Source of the DNA: PHAA01 sp022706565
Lineage (GTDB): Bacteria; Bacillota; Syntrophomonadia; Syntrophomonadales; Syntrophomonadaceae
Direction of reading: 5' to 3'
Assembly: GCA_040769385.1 (NCBI GenBank)
Contig: JAXGLD010000001.1
Location: 682,001-746,000, forward strand
DNA length: 64,000 bases
The notes beneath the pieces are model-generated. The model saw nothing but the letters and a program-made list of their open reading frames with translations, made no database searches and was not told the DNA's origin. The position numbers were made by a program, and so were the translations under genes. Shown here piece by piece: positions 9,671 to 17,782 of the stretch (position 1 is its first letter; every line of letters begins with the position of its first letter).

Positions 9671-11452
9671 ATGAAGGATCGTCTGAAAAATGTCCCCCTG
9701 CAGCCAGGGGTGTACCTATATCGGGACAAGGAAGGCCGGGTGATATACGTCGGCAAGGCTCGCGTGCTGCGCAGTCGTATGAGGTCCTATTTCCAGAACC
9801 CGGCCGGCATGGATCCAAAGGTACGGGCGATGATGGCCAAGGTGGGCGATTTCGACTATATAGTGACCGGGACTGAAGTGGAAGCCTTGATCCTGGAAAG
9901 CAATCTCATCAAGGCCTATCAGCCCAGGTATAATATCGACCTGAGGGACGACAAGAGCTACCCCTATCTTAAAATAACTGCCGAAAAATTTCCCCGCCTC
10001 TGTATTGTCCGGGAAAAGAAAGACAAGGTTTCCCGGTATTACGGACCCTATGCCGAGGTTGGACTATTACGGGAAACCATCAAGATCATCACCAGTATCT
10101 TCCCGCTGCGAACCTGTAAGACTATGCGCAACCACCGCCCTTGTCTCAACCACGACCTGGGCAAGTGTTTGGCCCCATGTACCGGTAGGGTGGAACCCGA
10201 GGAATATCAGCGTCTTGTTGACGGGATCGTATCCTACCTGGACGGCAATGGACAGCAGTTGGCCGAACAGATAGCGGCGGAGATGCAACGTGCGGCCGCC
10301 AACCTGGAGTTTGAAAAGGCGGCCCGGTTGCGGGACCAGGCCAGCGCGTTGAAGGTATTGGCCGAGAAGCAGAAGGTTTGTATGGATAAACCCTACGATC
10401 TGGACATGGTGGGAATGCTAGGTGGAGAACAGCACAAGCTGATCCTGGTGTTCAAGCTTAGGGCCGGCAAAATAGTGGCCAAAGAGACTTTTTGGCTGAA
10501 AAGGGTAATTGATGAAGCTGACGACGAGGTGTTGGAGTTTTTTTTCAAACGATATTATTCGGACAACCAGGACATTCCCCCGGAGATACTGGTGAGCTTG
10601 CTTCCCCCCGACACCGAACTGATACAGAGTTGGCTGAAAGAAGTCCATGGAGTGCGCTGCCGGATTTGGAAGCCGGAACGCGGCGAAAAACGAGGCCTGT
10701 TGGACATGGTCATGGAAAACGCTCGCCTCTTATGGGAGGAGAAGATGCGGGACGAAAGCAGGAACAGCAGGATACTTCAGGATCTGGCCCATACTCTGGA
10801 TCTGGAGGCAGTTCCGCAGAGGATCGAGTGTTTCGATGTTTCTCACCTGGGCGGCCAAGAAACAGTGGCATCGATGGTGGTGGCCACTTCGGGCCGGCCC
10901 GACAAAAAGGCTTACCGCCGTTTCAAGATTTCGGCCGAACAGAATAACGACACCGCCTCTCTAAGCGAGGCCCTCCGCCGCCGCTTCCAGGAAGCCCGCC
11001 AAGGCAATCCGGCTTTTTTGCCCGAACCGGATCTGTTGTTGATTGATGGTGGATTAGGGCAGGTCAATGCTGCCCGGATGGTCCTGGAGGAGCTAGGGGT
11101 AGAGATTCCTGTATTGGGATTGGCTAAGCGGGAAGAGTCTCTTTTCTGGCCGGGCCGCCGCGACCCGCTGCGCTTGCCGCCCAGGGATGAAGGACTGCGG
11201 ATGCTGCAGCGTCTGCGCGATGAAGCTCACCGGTTCGCTGTGCAATATAACCGCCAGCGCAGGGGCAGCAAGACAATCCGGTCCGCCTTGGATGATATCG
11301 AAGGGGTAGGCCCGAAACGCCGACGGGCACTTTTGCTGCACTTTGGTTCAGTGGCCCGGATCAAGACCGCCAGCCGGGAAGAGTTGGCCCAAGTACCTGG
11401 TATGAACAAGCCCACCGCCGAACGAATATACATGCATTTTCATAAGTATTAA
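9671..11452 (+). CDS. uvrC: UvrABC system protein C (dual-incision nuclease)
   Basis: UvrC makes the 3' and 5' cuts in nucleotide excision repair. The 593-residue length is normal. The N-terminal GIY-YIG nuclease is seen in GVYLYRDKEGRVIYVGKA. Cysteines C147, C155 and C159 of the NHRPCLNHDLGKCLAPC region follow. A UVR domain (LEFEKAARLRDQ) lies at ~212 and the RNase H-like nuclease at ECFDVSHLGGQETVA (~385) and LLIDGGLGQV. The C-terminal helix-hairpin-helix pair includes IEGVGPKRRRALL. It starts 30 bases after the redox gene, with AGGCGG upstream of ATG, so it may be read from the same transcript. Confidence 0.97.
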   Translation: MKDRLKNVPLQPGVYLYRDKEGRVIYVGKARVLRSRMRSYFQNPAGMDPKVRAMMAKVGDFDYIVTGTEVEALILESNLIKAYQPRYNIDLRDDKSYPYLKITAEKFPRLCIVREKKDKVSRYYGPYAEVGLLRETIKIITSIFPLRTCKTMRNHRPCLNHDLGKCLAPCTGRVEPEEYQRLVDGIVSYLDGNGQQLAEQIAAEMQRAAANLEFEKAARLRDQASALKVLAEKQKVCMDKPYDLDMVGMLGGEQHKLILVFKLRAGKIVAKETFWLKRVIDEADDEVLEFFFKRYYSDNQDIPPEILVSLLPPDTELIQSWLKEVHGVRCRIWKPERGEKRGLLDMVMENARLLWEEKMRDESRNSRILQDLAHTLDLEAVPQRIECFDVSHLGGQETVASMVVATSGRPDKKAYRRFKISAEQNNDTASLSEALRRRFQEARQGNPAFLPEPDLLLIDGGLGQVNAARMVLEELGVEIPVLGLAKREESLFWPGRRDPLRLPPRDEGLRMLQRLRDEAHRFAVQYNRQRRGSKTIRSALDDIEGVGPKRRRALLLHFGSVARIKTASREELAQVPGMNKPTAERIYMHFHKY

Positions 11453-11504
11453 ACGCCAAGCCCGAAAGACTTGATTGTTTTCATGGGGGAATGTTAGGAA
11501 AAAA

Positions 11505-11524
11505 ATTATTTCCCGGGAAATAAT
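11505..11524. promoter_or_regulatory. 20-base perfect palindrome upstream of the membrane-protein gene
   Basis: ATTATTTCCC is followed directly by its exact complement, GGGAAATAAT. It lies 53 bases after uvrC and 90 bases before the next ribosome site. No T tract follows, which argues against a terminator. A GATAAT box at 11573-11578 is the best -10 candidate downstream. A homodimer operator is the simplest reading. Confidence 0.45.
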
Positions 11525-11613
11525 ATCGAAATCGGTATGAAATCAATAGGATTTTTTGGCGTAATTGCTTATGATAATACTAAGCTTAATAACAAGGAAA
11601 GGAGCGGGTGGCG

Positions 11614-11973
11614 ATGCCAGGATGGGTTTTGCGGTGGATTTTGAACATTTCAGCAATTGTACTTACAGCAGCCCTTTTGCCAGGATTTGAGGTCAGTTTA
11701 TGGGGGGCTATTGTGGGGTCGATCGTGCTGGGCATAATCAATGCCATCATCAGGCCGTTGCTGCTGATACTAACCCTGCCTCTGAACTTGATTACCCTGG
11801 GCTTGTTTACGTTCGTGATAAATGGCTTGATGTTATGGCTGACCGCAGCAACTGTAAAGGGCTTTGATATTTACGGATTTGGCTGGGCGATTTTGAGTGC
11901 CATAGTCCTAAGCTTGTTCAGCTTTGTGATAAGCTACTTGGTTGAGGACAAGTACTTTGATTTGGGTAGATAG
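11614..11973 (+). CDS. Small four-helix membrane protein, phage-holin-4-like (YvlD) family
   Basis: This 119-residue, highly hydrophobic protein has about four membrane segments and the family hallmark GIINAIIRPLLLILTLPLN near residue 45. Members are widespread in Bacillota and often called YvlD or phage holin family 4 superfamily II. Their function is not established, and despite the name they are normal chromosomal genes. ATG 11614 is chosen over GTG 11608 because the AAGGAAAGGAG site ends 9 bases before it and only 3 before the GTG. It stands alone between uvrC and the DUF362 gene. Confidence 0.85.
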   Translation: MPGWVLRWILNISAIVLTAALLPGFEVSLWGAIVGSIVLGIINAIIRPLLLILTLPLNLITLGLFTFVINGLMLWLTAATVKGFDIYGFGWAILSAIVLSLFSFVISYLVEDKYFDLGR

Positions 11974-11991
11974 ACGATATTAAAAATGGGT

Positions 11992-12018
11992 GAAGCCGGG
12001 CTGCCTTGGCCCGGCTTC
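11992..12018 (+). terminator. Hairpin between membrane-protein and DUF362 genes
   Basis: GAAGCCGGGC at 11992-12001 pairs perfectly with GCCCGGCTTC at 12009-12018 across a 7-base loop. The following T tract is poor (TTGAC), and the ribosome site of the next gene begins only 5 bases later. It could be an inefficient terminator or a leader structure limiting DUF362 translation. Confidence 0.5.
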
Positions 12019-12035
12019 TTGACGGAGGTAGATAT

Positions 12036-13157
12036 ATGGCAGCCGTAGTTTGGTTTACCAACTTGAGGACCGGAAACACCAGCTTGCTGGACAAGGTAGC
12101 CCGACTGTTAAAGAATACTGGATTGGAAGCAGTGATCGCTCCCCGGGATTTGGTGGCGATCAAACTACATTTCGGGGAAACCGGCAACATGGCCTATATC
12201 AGACCTCCATTCGTGCGCCGGGTAGTAGACTTGGTTAAAGACAGAGGCGGGCGCCCTTTTCTTACTGACGCCAATACTCTGTATGTCGGAACCCGAGCCA
12301 ATTCGGTGGACCACCTGGAGACCGCTATCCGCAATGGATTTGATTATGCGGTGGCGGGGGCTCCGCTAATAATCGCCGATGGTTTGACCGGTAAAGACTA
12401 TGTCAAAGTGCCTATACCGGGCCAGCACTTCAAGGAGGTCAACATCGGCAGCGCTGCCTATCATGCTGATGCCATGGTGGTCATGAGCCATTTCAAATGC
12501 CATGAACTTACCGGATTTGGCGGCGCTGTTAAAAATATGGGCATGGGCTTGGGGTCTCGCAGCGGCAAGCAGCAGATGCACTCGGATGTTTTGCCGAAAA
12601 TAAAAGAGGACAAATGTACAGGCTGTGCCAAGTGTACGGAATGGTGTCCGAGCGATGCAATTGAAATGCAGCCCTGGGAAGGTAATAAAAAGGGACAGAA
12701 GGCATATATTCTCGATAAGAAGTGCTGGGGATGTGGTGAGTGTACGGTAACCTGCCAGTTCAACGCGATCCGGGTGAGTTGGCGCACCACTCCCGAAGCC
12801 GCCCAAGAGAAAATGGCGGAGTATGCTTTGGGTGCTATTCAGGGCAAGACTGGAAAAGTAATATATATCTCCTTTGTCACGAATGTCAGTCCGGATTGCG
12901 ATTGCTTCGGGCATAATGATCACCCCATCGTGCAGGACATCGGCATCCTCTCATCCCTGGATCCGGTAGCACTCGATAAAGCCTGTTACGATTTGGTCAA
13001 TGCACAGCCGGCTTTGGCTGGCTCGGTAATAGAAGGCTGCAGTACGGGGGAAGATAAGTTTCAAATGGTTCATCCCGGAATCAATCCTCTTATACAGCTT
13101 CAACATGCCGAGAAGATCGGATTGGGGATTATGCAATACGAGCTCCGGCGTATCTAG
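12036..13157 (+). CDS. DUF362-family protein with two [4Fe-4S] ferredoxin motifs
   Basis: This 373-residue cytoplasmic protein begins with a DUF362 domain, containing KLHFGETGN and HFKCHELTGFGGAVKNMGMG. A two-cluster ferredoxin segment lies at ~residues 192-240 (CTGCAKCTEWCPSDAI and CWGCGECTVTCQFNAI). DUF362 ferredoxins are common in anaerobes and are thought to transfer electrons; the substrate is unknown. ATG 12036 has GGAGGT at 12024-12029; an upstream in-frame TTG lies inside the hairpin and is rejected. The gene follows no obvious partner, so its redox role cannot be deduced from position. Confidence 0.85.
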   Translation: MAAVVWFTNLRTGNTSLLDKVARLLKNTGLEAVIAPRDLVAIKLHFGETGNMAYIRPPFVRRVVDLVKDRGGRPFLTDANTLYVGTRANSVDHLETAIRNGFDYAVAGAPLIIADGLTGKDYVKVPIPGQHFKEVNIGSAAYHADAMVVMSHFKCHELTGFGGAVKNMGMGLGSRSGKQQMHSDVLPKIKEDKCTGCAKCTEWCPSDAIEMQPWEGNKKGQKAYILDKKCWGCGECTVTCQFNAIRVSWRTTPEAAQEKMAEYALGAIQGKTGKVIYISFVTNVSPDCDCFGHNDHPIVQDIGILSSLDPVALDKACYDLVNAQPALAGSVIEGCSTGEDKFQMVHPGINPLIQLQHAEKIGLGIMQYELRRI

Positions 13158-13179
13158 TGCTGCTTACAGCTGGTGGGAG

Positions 13180-13221
13180 AGGAGCCCCGGCGTACCATGC
13201 AGGCGGGTAGGCTCCTTGTTG
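13180..13221 (+). terminator. Weak candidate terminator after the DUF362 gene
   Basis: AGGAGCC (13180-13186) pairs with GGCTCCT (13210-13216) and is followed by TGTTGATT. The 23-base loop and short T tract make this a weak call. Confidence 0.35.
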
Positions 13222-13280
13222 ATTCAGCCTGATTGTGGTCGTACCCAGTAGTATATATAAATGAAAGGCGGTGTCCCACC

Positions 13281-14303
13281 GTGACCAAAGAAAAGATGGC
13301 CACTTATTTGTGGAATTTGCCTGAACAGTTTGCAGCCATGCTACAGCAGGGCGTCCAACTACCCCCCAATTATATTAAGAAATATCATAATATTATGGTT
13401 ACCGGGCTGGGCGGGTCGGCCATAGGCGGAGACATACTGCGCACCTACGCTCAGGCCCGGGCAGCGATTCCGATCACAGTAAACCGGGATTACGACGTTC
13501 CGGCCTTCATCGATGAAAACAGCCTGGTCTTGGCCGCCAGCTATTCGGGCAATACTGAAGAGACTCTCAGTGCCTACTGTCAGGCCCGGGATAGGGGAGC
13601 CAGCTTGATAGCGGTCACCAGTGGCGGCAAACTGGCCGATCTGGCTAGTGCCCACGGTGCACCTGTAGTGACCATTCCGGGGGGATTGTCACCTCGGGCA
13701 GCTACCGGCTATCTGTTTACTCCCCTGGCCTTGATCCTGCAGGAATTGGGCATAGTGGACGGGGTTGACAAGGATCTGAACGAGGTAGTTGGGGTTCTGC
13801 AGGATATGCGGAGAGAAATCGGTCCCGATGCTGCATCGGAAGGAAACCTGGCCCGGCAGATAGCCCGGGACTTAAAGGGACGTCTGCCCTTGATCTGGGG
13901 CAGTACCGGTCACACCGAAATCGCCGCTCTGCGCTGGAAGACCCAGATCAATGAGAATGCCAAGTGTCCGGTATTCTGCAATTCTTTCCCGGAACTGAAT
14001 CATAACGAAATAGTGGGCTTTGAGGTTCCGAAAGAGATCCTTTCAAATACTGTAATAGTCATCCTGCATGACCCAGAGGATCATGTCCAAGTTAAGAAAC
14101 GCATGGAAATCAGCAAGCAGATAATCCGGGACAAAGTAGCCAAGGTGTTGGATGTGGCAAGCCGGGGACAAGGATTTCTGGCCAAGTTTTATTCCTTGGC
14201 TTATCTGGGCGATTACACAAGCTTCTACTTGGCCGAGGAATATGCGATTAATCCGACCCCGGTAACGGTAATAGATTTTTTGAAGAGCGAGTTGAACCGG
14301 TGA
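13281..14303 (+). CDS. Bifunctional phosphoglucose/phosphomannose isomerase
   Basis: This enzyme interconverts glucose-6-P or mannose-6-P with fructose-6-P and feeds the glycolytic genes downstream. The 340-residue length fits the archaeal/bacterial PGI/PMI family. The SIS-domain phosphate-binding motifs are GLGGSAIGGDI (~residue 44) and SYSGNTEETLSAY (~90). ELNHNEIVGFE (~238) holds the conserved catalytic Glu/His region. GTG 13281 is taken as start because GAAAGGCGG lies 9 bases upstream; the earlier in-frame GTG has no ribosome site. It appears to be a separate transcription unit from rapZ, which has its own -10 box. Confidence 0.88.
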   Translation: MTKEKMATYLWNLPEQFAAMLQQGVQLPPNYIKKYHNIMVTGLGGSAIGGDILRTYAQARAAIPITVNRDYDVPAFIDENSLVLAASYSGNTEETLSAYCQARDRGASLIAVTSGGKLADLASAHGAPVVTIPGGLSPRAATGYLFTPLALILQELGIVDGVDKDLNEVVGVLQDMRREIGPDAASEGNLARQIARDLKGRLPLIWGSTGHTEIAALRWKTQINENAKCPVFCNSFPELNHNEIVGFEVPKEILSNTVIVILHDPEDHVQVKKRMEISKQIIRDKVAKVLDVASRGQGFLAKFYSLAYLGDYTSFYLAEEYAINPTPVTVIDFLKSELNR

Positions 14304-14339
14304 TTTCCCGGCGACTGGGCATATACTACTCAATGTTTC

Positions 14340-14348
14340 TGCTATAAT
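14340..14348 (+). promoter_or_regulatory. Extended -10 promoter of rapZ-whiA-rpoN
   Basis: TGCTATAAT is an extended -10 (TGnTATAAT) with no good -35, 75 bases before rapZ. This architecture is typical of Gram-positive housekeeping promoters that lack a -35. Confidence 0.55.
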
Positions 14349-14423
14349 AAATATTGGAGCAGAACTTCTTGCCAATCAGGGGCGTTAGGACCTTATCCTG
14401 ATAGGGAAAAGGGGGCTGGGGTT

Positions 14424-15311
14424 TTGAGTGAAGACAATCAGACTCTGCATGTAGTAATAATAACTGGATTATCCGGAGCCGGAAAGACCCAGACCATCAA
14501 CTGCCTTGAGGATATGGATTACTACTGCGTGGATAATATGCCGCCAGCCCTACTGAGGAAATTCATAGAACTGAGCATGCAATCAGAAGGCAAGATCGAT
14601 AAAGTTGCTCTGGTCATCGATGTTCGCGGTGGGGATTTCTTCCACAATCTGTCCCAGGCTCTTAACGAACTGGAAGAAAGCCAGATCGCTTATGAGATAC
14701 TATTTCTGGAGGCATCTGACGAGGTATTGGTTAGGCGATTCAAGGAATCGCGCCGTCGCCACCCCTTGGCGCCCCAGGACCGACTGCTGGATGCCATACG
14801 TATGGAACGCAATATATTGGAGGAACTCCGCGGCAGAGCCAATGTTATCCTGGATACCTCCGACACCACACCCCGCCAGCTCAAAGAACAATTAAACGAC
14901 TTGTACAGTGAGAGAGAGACCGGCAATTTTGCCATCCATATAGTCTCCTTTGGATATAAAATGGGCATACCATTGGATTGTGACATTATGATGGATGTCA
15001 GGTTTCTTCCCAATCCATTTTATGATCCGGAGATGACTACCCAGACCGGGGTAGACGCTGAAGTGATCGACTATGTGATGCAATCTCCGATCACCAAATC
15101 ATTCGCACGGCGATTTATGAATATCCTCAAGTTTTTGATACCTTACTATATACAGGAGGGTAAAACCAACCTGGCCATTTCTATAGGCTGTACCGGAGGA
15201 CAACACCGTTCTGTGGTTTTGGCCGACTACCTGGGCAAACAATTAGCCAGACTGGGTTACAATGTGATGGTAAGGCACCGGGATTTGGCCCGTTACAAGA
15301 AGGATGTCTGA
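14424..15311 (+). CDS. rapZ: RapZ/YvcJ nucleotide-binding protein
   Basis: This 295-residue P-loop protein of the RapZ (YvcJ, UPF0042) family has Walker A GLSGAGKT near residue 14. The C-terminal RapZ hallmark is CTGGQHRSV near 257. In E. coli RapZ controls GlmZ small-RNA decay and senses glucosamine-6-P. In Bacillota the role is linked to competence and cell-wall precursor sensing, and the partner here is unknown. The start is TTG, preceded by a G-rich site (GGGGG 14411-14415). The stop overlaps the whiA start by one base, which supports one operon. The usual yvcK gene between rapZ and whiA is absent. Confidence 0.95.
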   Translation: MSEDNQTLHVVIITGLSGAGKTQTINCLEDMDYYCVDNMPPALLRKFIELSMQSEGKIDKVALVIDVRGGDFFHNLSQALNELEESQIAYEILFLEASDEVLVRRFKESRRRHPLAPQDRLLDAIRMERNILEELRGRANVILDTSDTTPRQLKEQLNDLYSERETGNFAIHIVSFGYKMGIPLDCDIMMDVRFLPNPFYDPEMTTQTGVDAEVIDYVMQSPITKSFARRFMNILKFLIPYYIQEGKTNLAISIGCTGGQHRSVVLADYLGKQLARLGYNVMVRHRDLARYKKDV

Positions 15312-16252
15312 TGAGTTTTTCCAATGACGTGAGAAATGAGCTGGCCCGAGTCATACCGGACAAGAAATGCTGCCAGATGGCCGAGCTTTCTGCGCTGTTG
15401 GCGATGCGGGCCGACATCGGTTTCAATCGGGATGGTGAGCTGACACTCTACACAACTATGGAAAATGCAGCCCAGGCGCGTAAGGTATATACATTACTGA
15501 AAGAGACCTTTGGGTTAGCTTCAACAGTTCACATTCTACAAAAGAAACGATTCAAGAAATCCAGGATCTATCAGGTACAGACCCATCTGGATAATCCGGA
15601 AGGTTCAGCCCTGCTTGGCAAACTGGAATTGTCGGAAGCAGGTATCAAACGACAGGTAAATTGGAAGGCTATCAGGAAAAACTGCTGCAAACGCTCATTT
15701 CTGAGAGGGGTATTCGTCAGCAGCGGTTTCATTAATCGTCCCGAGGGAAACTACCACCTGGAAATCGTATTCAACGATTCTAGGATGGCTTCCGATGTTT
15801 TGAGAATCACGCATAAATTGGGTTTAGATGCGCGGTTGACCGAGCGTAAAAACAACCTGCTGATATATATAAAGGAAAGCGAGACAATTGTTGATTTTCT
15901 CCGTTTGGTTGAGGCCAGCAATGCTCTGCTTGAGTTTGAGAATGTTCGGATCATCAAATCAATGCGCAATCAGGTGAACCGACAGGTAAACTGTGAGACT
16001 GCCAACCTGGCCAAGACGGTTGAGGCCTCGGTACGGCAGGTCGAGATGATCAAGAGCATACTGGCTCGGATTGGGATCAAGGGTATCCCCCCTCATCTAC
16101 GGGAGATTGCTATGCTGCGAATGGATCACCCCGACAGTACCCTTAGAGAACTGGGTTTGTTGCTCGATCCCCCACTTACCAAATCAGGAGTAGCCTATCG
16201 TATGGCCAAGCTGGAGAGGATTGCCGATACAATCGATCAATCCATGGAATGA
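15311..16252 (+). CDS. whiA: WhiA sporulation/cell-division regulator
   Basis: This 313-residue protein has the WhiA layout: a LAGLIDADG-like N-terminal fold (the segment AYLRGVF in homologs reads FLRGVFVSSGF here, ~137) and a C-terminal helix-turn-helix ending in HPDSTLRELGLLLDPPLTKSGVAYR-type sequence. WhiA is a DNA-binding protein tied to cell division and, in actinomycetes, sporulation. Its ATG overlaps the rapZ stop (TGATG), so the two are translationally coupled, as in most Bacillota. rpoN follows 8 bases later. No damage is seen. Confidence 0.95.
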   Translation: MSFSNDVRNELARVIPDKKCCQMAELSALLAMRADIGFNRDGELTLYTTMENAAQARKVYTLLKETFGLASTVHILQKKRFKKSRIYQVQTHLDNPEGSALLGKLELSEAGIKRQVNWKAIRKNCCKRSFLRGVFVSSGFINRPEGNYHLEIVFNDSRMASDVLRITHKLGLDARLTERKNNLLIYIKESETIVDFLRLVEASNALLEFENVRIIKSMRNQVNRQVNCETANLAKTVEASVRQVEMIKSILARIGIKGIPPHLREIAMLRMDHPDSTLRELGLLLDPPLTKSGVAYRMAKLERIADTIDQSME

Positions 16253-16260
16253 GGTGGAGT

Positions 16261-17670
16261 ATGCGTCTTACCAATGACATCTTCCTGGAGCAACAGCAAA
16301 AACTGGTTATGACCCCCGAATTGCGACTGGCTATAGCCATTCTGCAGATGTCGACCATGGAGTTGGAAGAGTACACCCAACAGGAGTTGAATGAGAATCC
16401 CCTTTTGGAGGTACAGGAGCCGGAAGAACCCAGTGGGGATAATGCTTCTGATGAATCTGCCGCAAGTGAAAAAAACAATGAACCGGAACCAATCACCAGC
16501 ATGGAAGAATGGGCCGATTATTACCATGACCGTGATATCGGTCTTACCGCTGGCGACCGTGAAGCCAAGACCTATGACAATTTCCTCACCAAGAGACCTA
16601 CCTTGTATGAACATCTTCAGTTCCAGTTGCACCTTGCCTGCACCGAGCCCCAGGATTTGGAGGTTGGCTTTTATATTATCGGCAATATTGACGGCAACGG
16701 CTATCTCTGCGTCAACGAGGATGAAATAGCGGCTCAAACCGGGGCTTCCCCAGACCGGGTCGAACGAATCCTGAATCTGGTTCAATCCTTCCATCCTCAT
16801 GGGGTTGGTGCACGCAGCCTGAACGAATGCCTTAAGATTCAACTGCGTTACTTTGGCAAAGAAGATCCCCTGGCGGAAAAGATAATCGATCAACACCTTG
16901 ATGACCTGGCTCAGGGAAGATTGGCCAAGATCGCCCAATTATTGGGAGCTTCGGTTCAACATGTGCAACGAGCCTGTGACATCATTCGTACTCTTGACCC
17001 CAAACCGGGCCTTCAGTACAGTTCCGATGACGAGGTCAAATACATAATCCCAGACGCTATCGTGGAGAAAATAGAAGGCGAATATGTAGTGGTTCTCAAC
17101 GATAGTGCTTCCCCTCGTTTGGTGGTAAATAGACTGTACGAAAACATGATGCGAAAACCAGGGCAATTTACCGACGAAGTCCGCAGATTCCTTGATGATA
17201 AGCTGAACTCGGCCATTTGGCTGATTCGCAGCATTGAGCAGCGCCGTCGGACGCTGGACAAGGTTATCCGCTGTATTGTGGATATACAAACGGATTTCCT
17301 GGATCGGGGCATAAAATACCTCAAACCGTTAACCCTGAAACAGGTCGCAGACCTGATAGAAGTACATGAATCGACGGTCAGCCGGGCTACTTCCAAGAAA
17401 TACATTCAGACCCCGCAGGGACTTTTTGAACTCAAATTCTTTTTTGGGAGCGGGATAAGTTCCAGTGTGGGGAGCGACAAGATTTCAGCCAAGAGTATTA
17501 AGAGGATGATGGAGGAGTTAATCACTGGGGAGGATCCCGCTCACCCCATAAGCGACCAAGCCATTGTGGATCAATTAAAGGACAAGGGAATCGACATCTC
17601 GCGGCGGACGGTAGCCAAATACAGGCAGGAAATGGGGATACAGTCAACCTCGGCCCGTAAGAGATATTAG
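16261..17670 (+). CDS. rpoN: RNA polymerase sigma-54 factor
   Basis: Sigma-54 directs transcription that depends on enhancer-binding ATPases. The protein is 469 residues. Region I is the Gln/Leu-rich start (LEQQQKLVMTPELRLAI). An acidic region II follows around residues 50-75, then the core-binding domain. The C-terminal RpoN box reads SRRTVAKYRQEMGI near 450 (canonical ARRTVAKYRE). ATG 16261 is preferred over 16249 because AGGTGG precedes it and homologs start MRL. Any sigma-54 activator partners are outside the window. Its stop codon is fused to the palindrome that forms the cggR promoter. Confidence 0.95.
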   Translation: MRLTNDIFLEQQQKLVMTPELRLAIAILQMSTMELEEYTQQELNENPLLEVQEPEEPSGDNASDESAASEKNNEPEPITSMEEWADYYHDRDIGLTAGDREAKTYDNFLTKRPTLYEHLQFQLHLACTEPQDLEVGFYIIGNIDGNGYLCVNEDEIAAQTGASPDRVERILNLVQSFHPHGVGARSLNECLKIQLRYFGKEDPLAEKIIDQHLDDLAQGRLAKIAQLLGASVQHVQRACDIIRTLDPKPGLQYSSDDEVKYIIPDAIVEKIEGEYVVVLNDSASPRLVVNRLYENMMRKPGQFTDEVRRFLDDKLNSAIWLIRSIEQRRRTLDKVIRCIVDIQTDFLDRGIKYLKPLTLKQVADLIEVHESTVSRATSKKYIQTPQGLFELKFFFGSGISSSVGSDKISAKSIKRMMEELITGEDPAHPISDQAIVDQLKDKGIDISRRTVAKYRQEMGIQSTSARKRY

Positions 17671-17695
17671 CACATTTTAGCAAATGTGCTATAAT
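17667..17695 (+). promoter_or_regulatory. cggR-glycolysis promoter
   Basis: The -35 TTAGCA (17667-17672), a 17-base spacer and a perfect TATAAT (17690-17695) preceded by TG-C form a strong sigma-A promoter. The -35 overlaps the rpoN stop codon. It is expected to drive cggR-gap-pgk-tpiA-gpmI-eno. Confidence 0.75.
17668..17691. promoter_or_regulatory. Inverted repeat covering the cggR promoter
   Basis: TAGCACATTT (17668-17677) and its exact complement AAATGTGCTA (17682-17691) flank a 4-base centre. The repeat fills the space from the -35 to the start of the -10, so a protein bound here would block RNA polymerase. It has no T tract after it, so it is a poor rpoN terminator. The binding protein is not known. 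Confidence 0.6.
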
Positions 17696-17737
17696 TATTT
17701 GTAGTACACGTGTTGCCGGTAAGAGAATGATCTGGCT

Positions 17738-17753
17738 GGGACAAAAATGTCCC
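17738..17753. promoter_or_regulatory. CggR-like operator
   Basis: GGGACAAAAATGTCCC is a 6-base inverted repeat around AAAA. It matches the GGGAC...TGTC half-operator that B. subtilis CggR binds, with 5 rather than 6 bases between. It lies about 36-51 bases after the expected transcription start and before the cggR ATG, where CggR acts as a roadblock in B. subtilis. Only one copy is present here, against two in B. subtilis. Confidence 0.6.
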
Positions 17754-17782
17754 TTTATTATATTTTGGTCCTGAGGTTTTTC

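Noticed and set aside
17668..17691. The palindrome after rpoN as a Rho-independent terminator
   Set aside because: The stem is AT-rich, followed by TAATTATTTG rather than a T tract, and it contains the promoter of the next operon.
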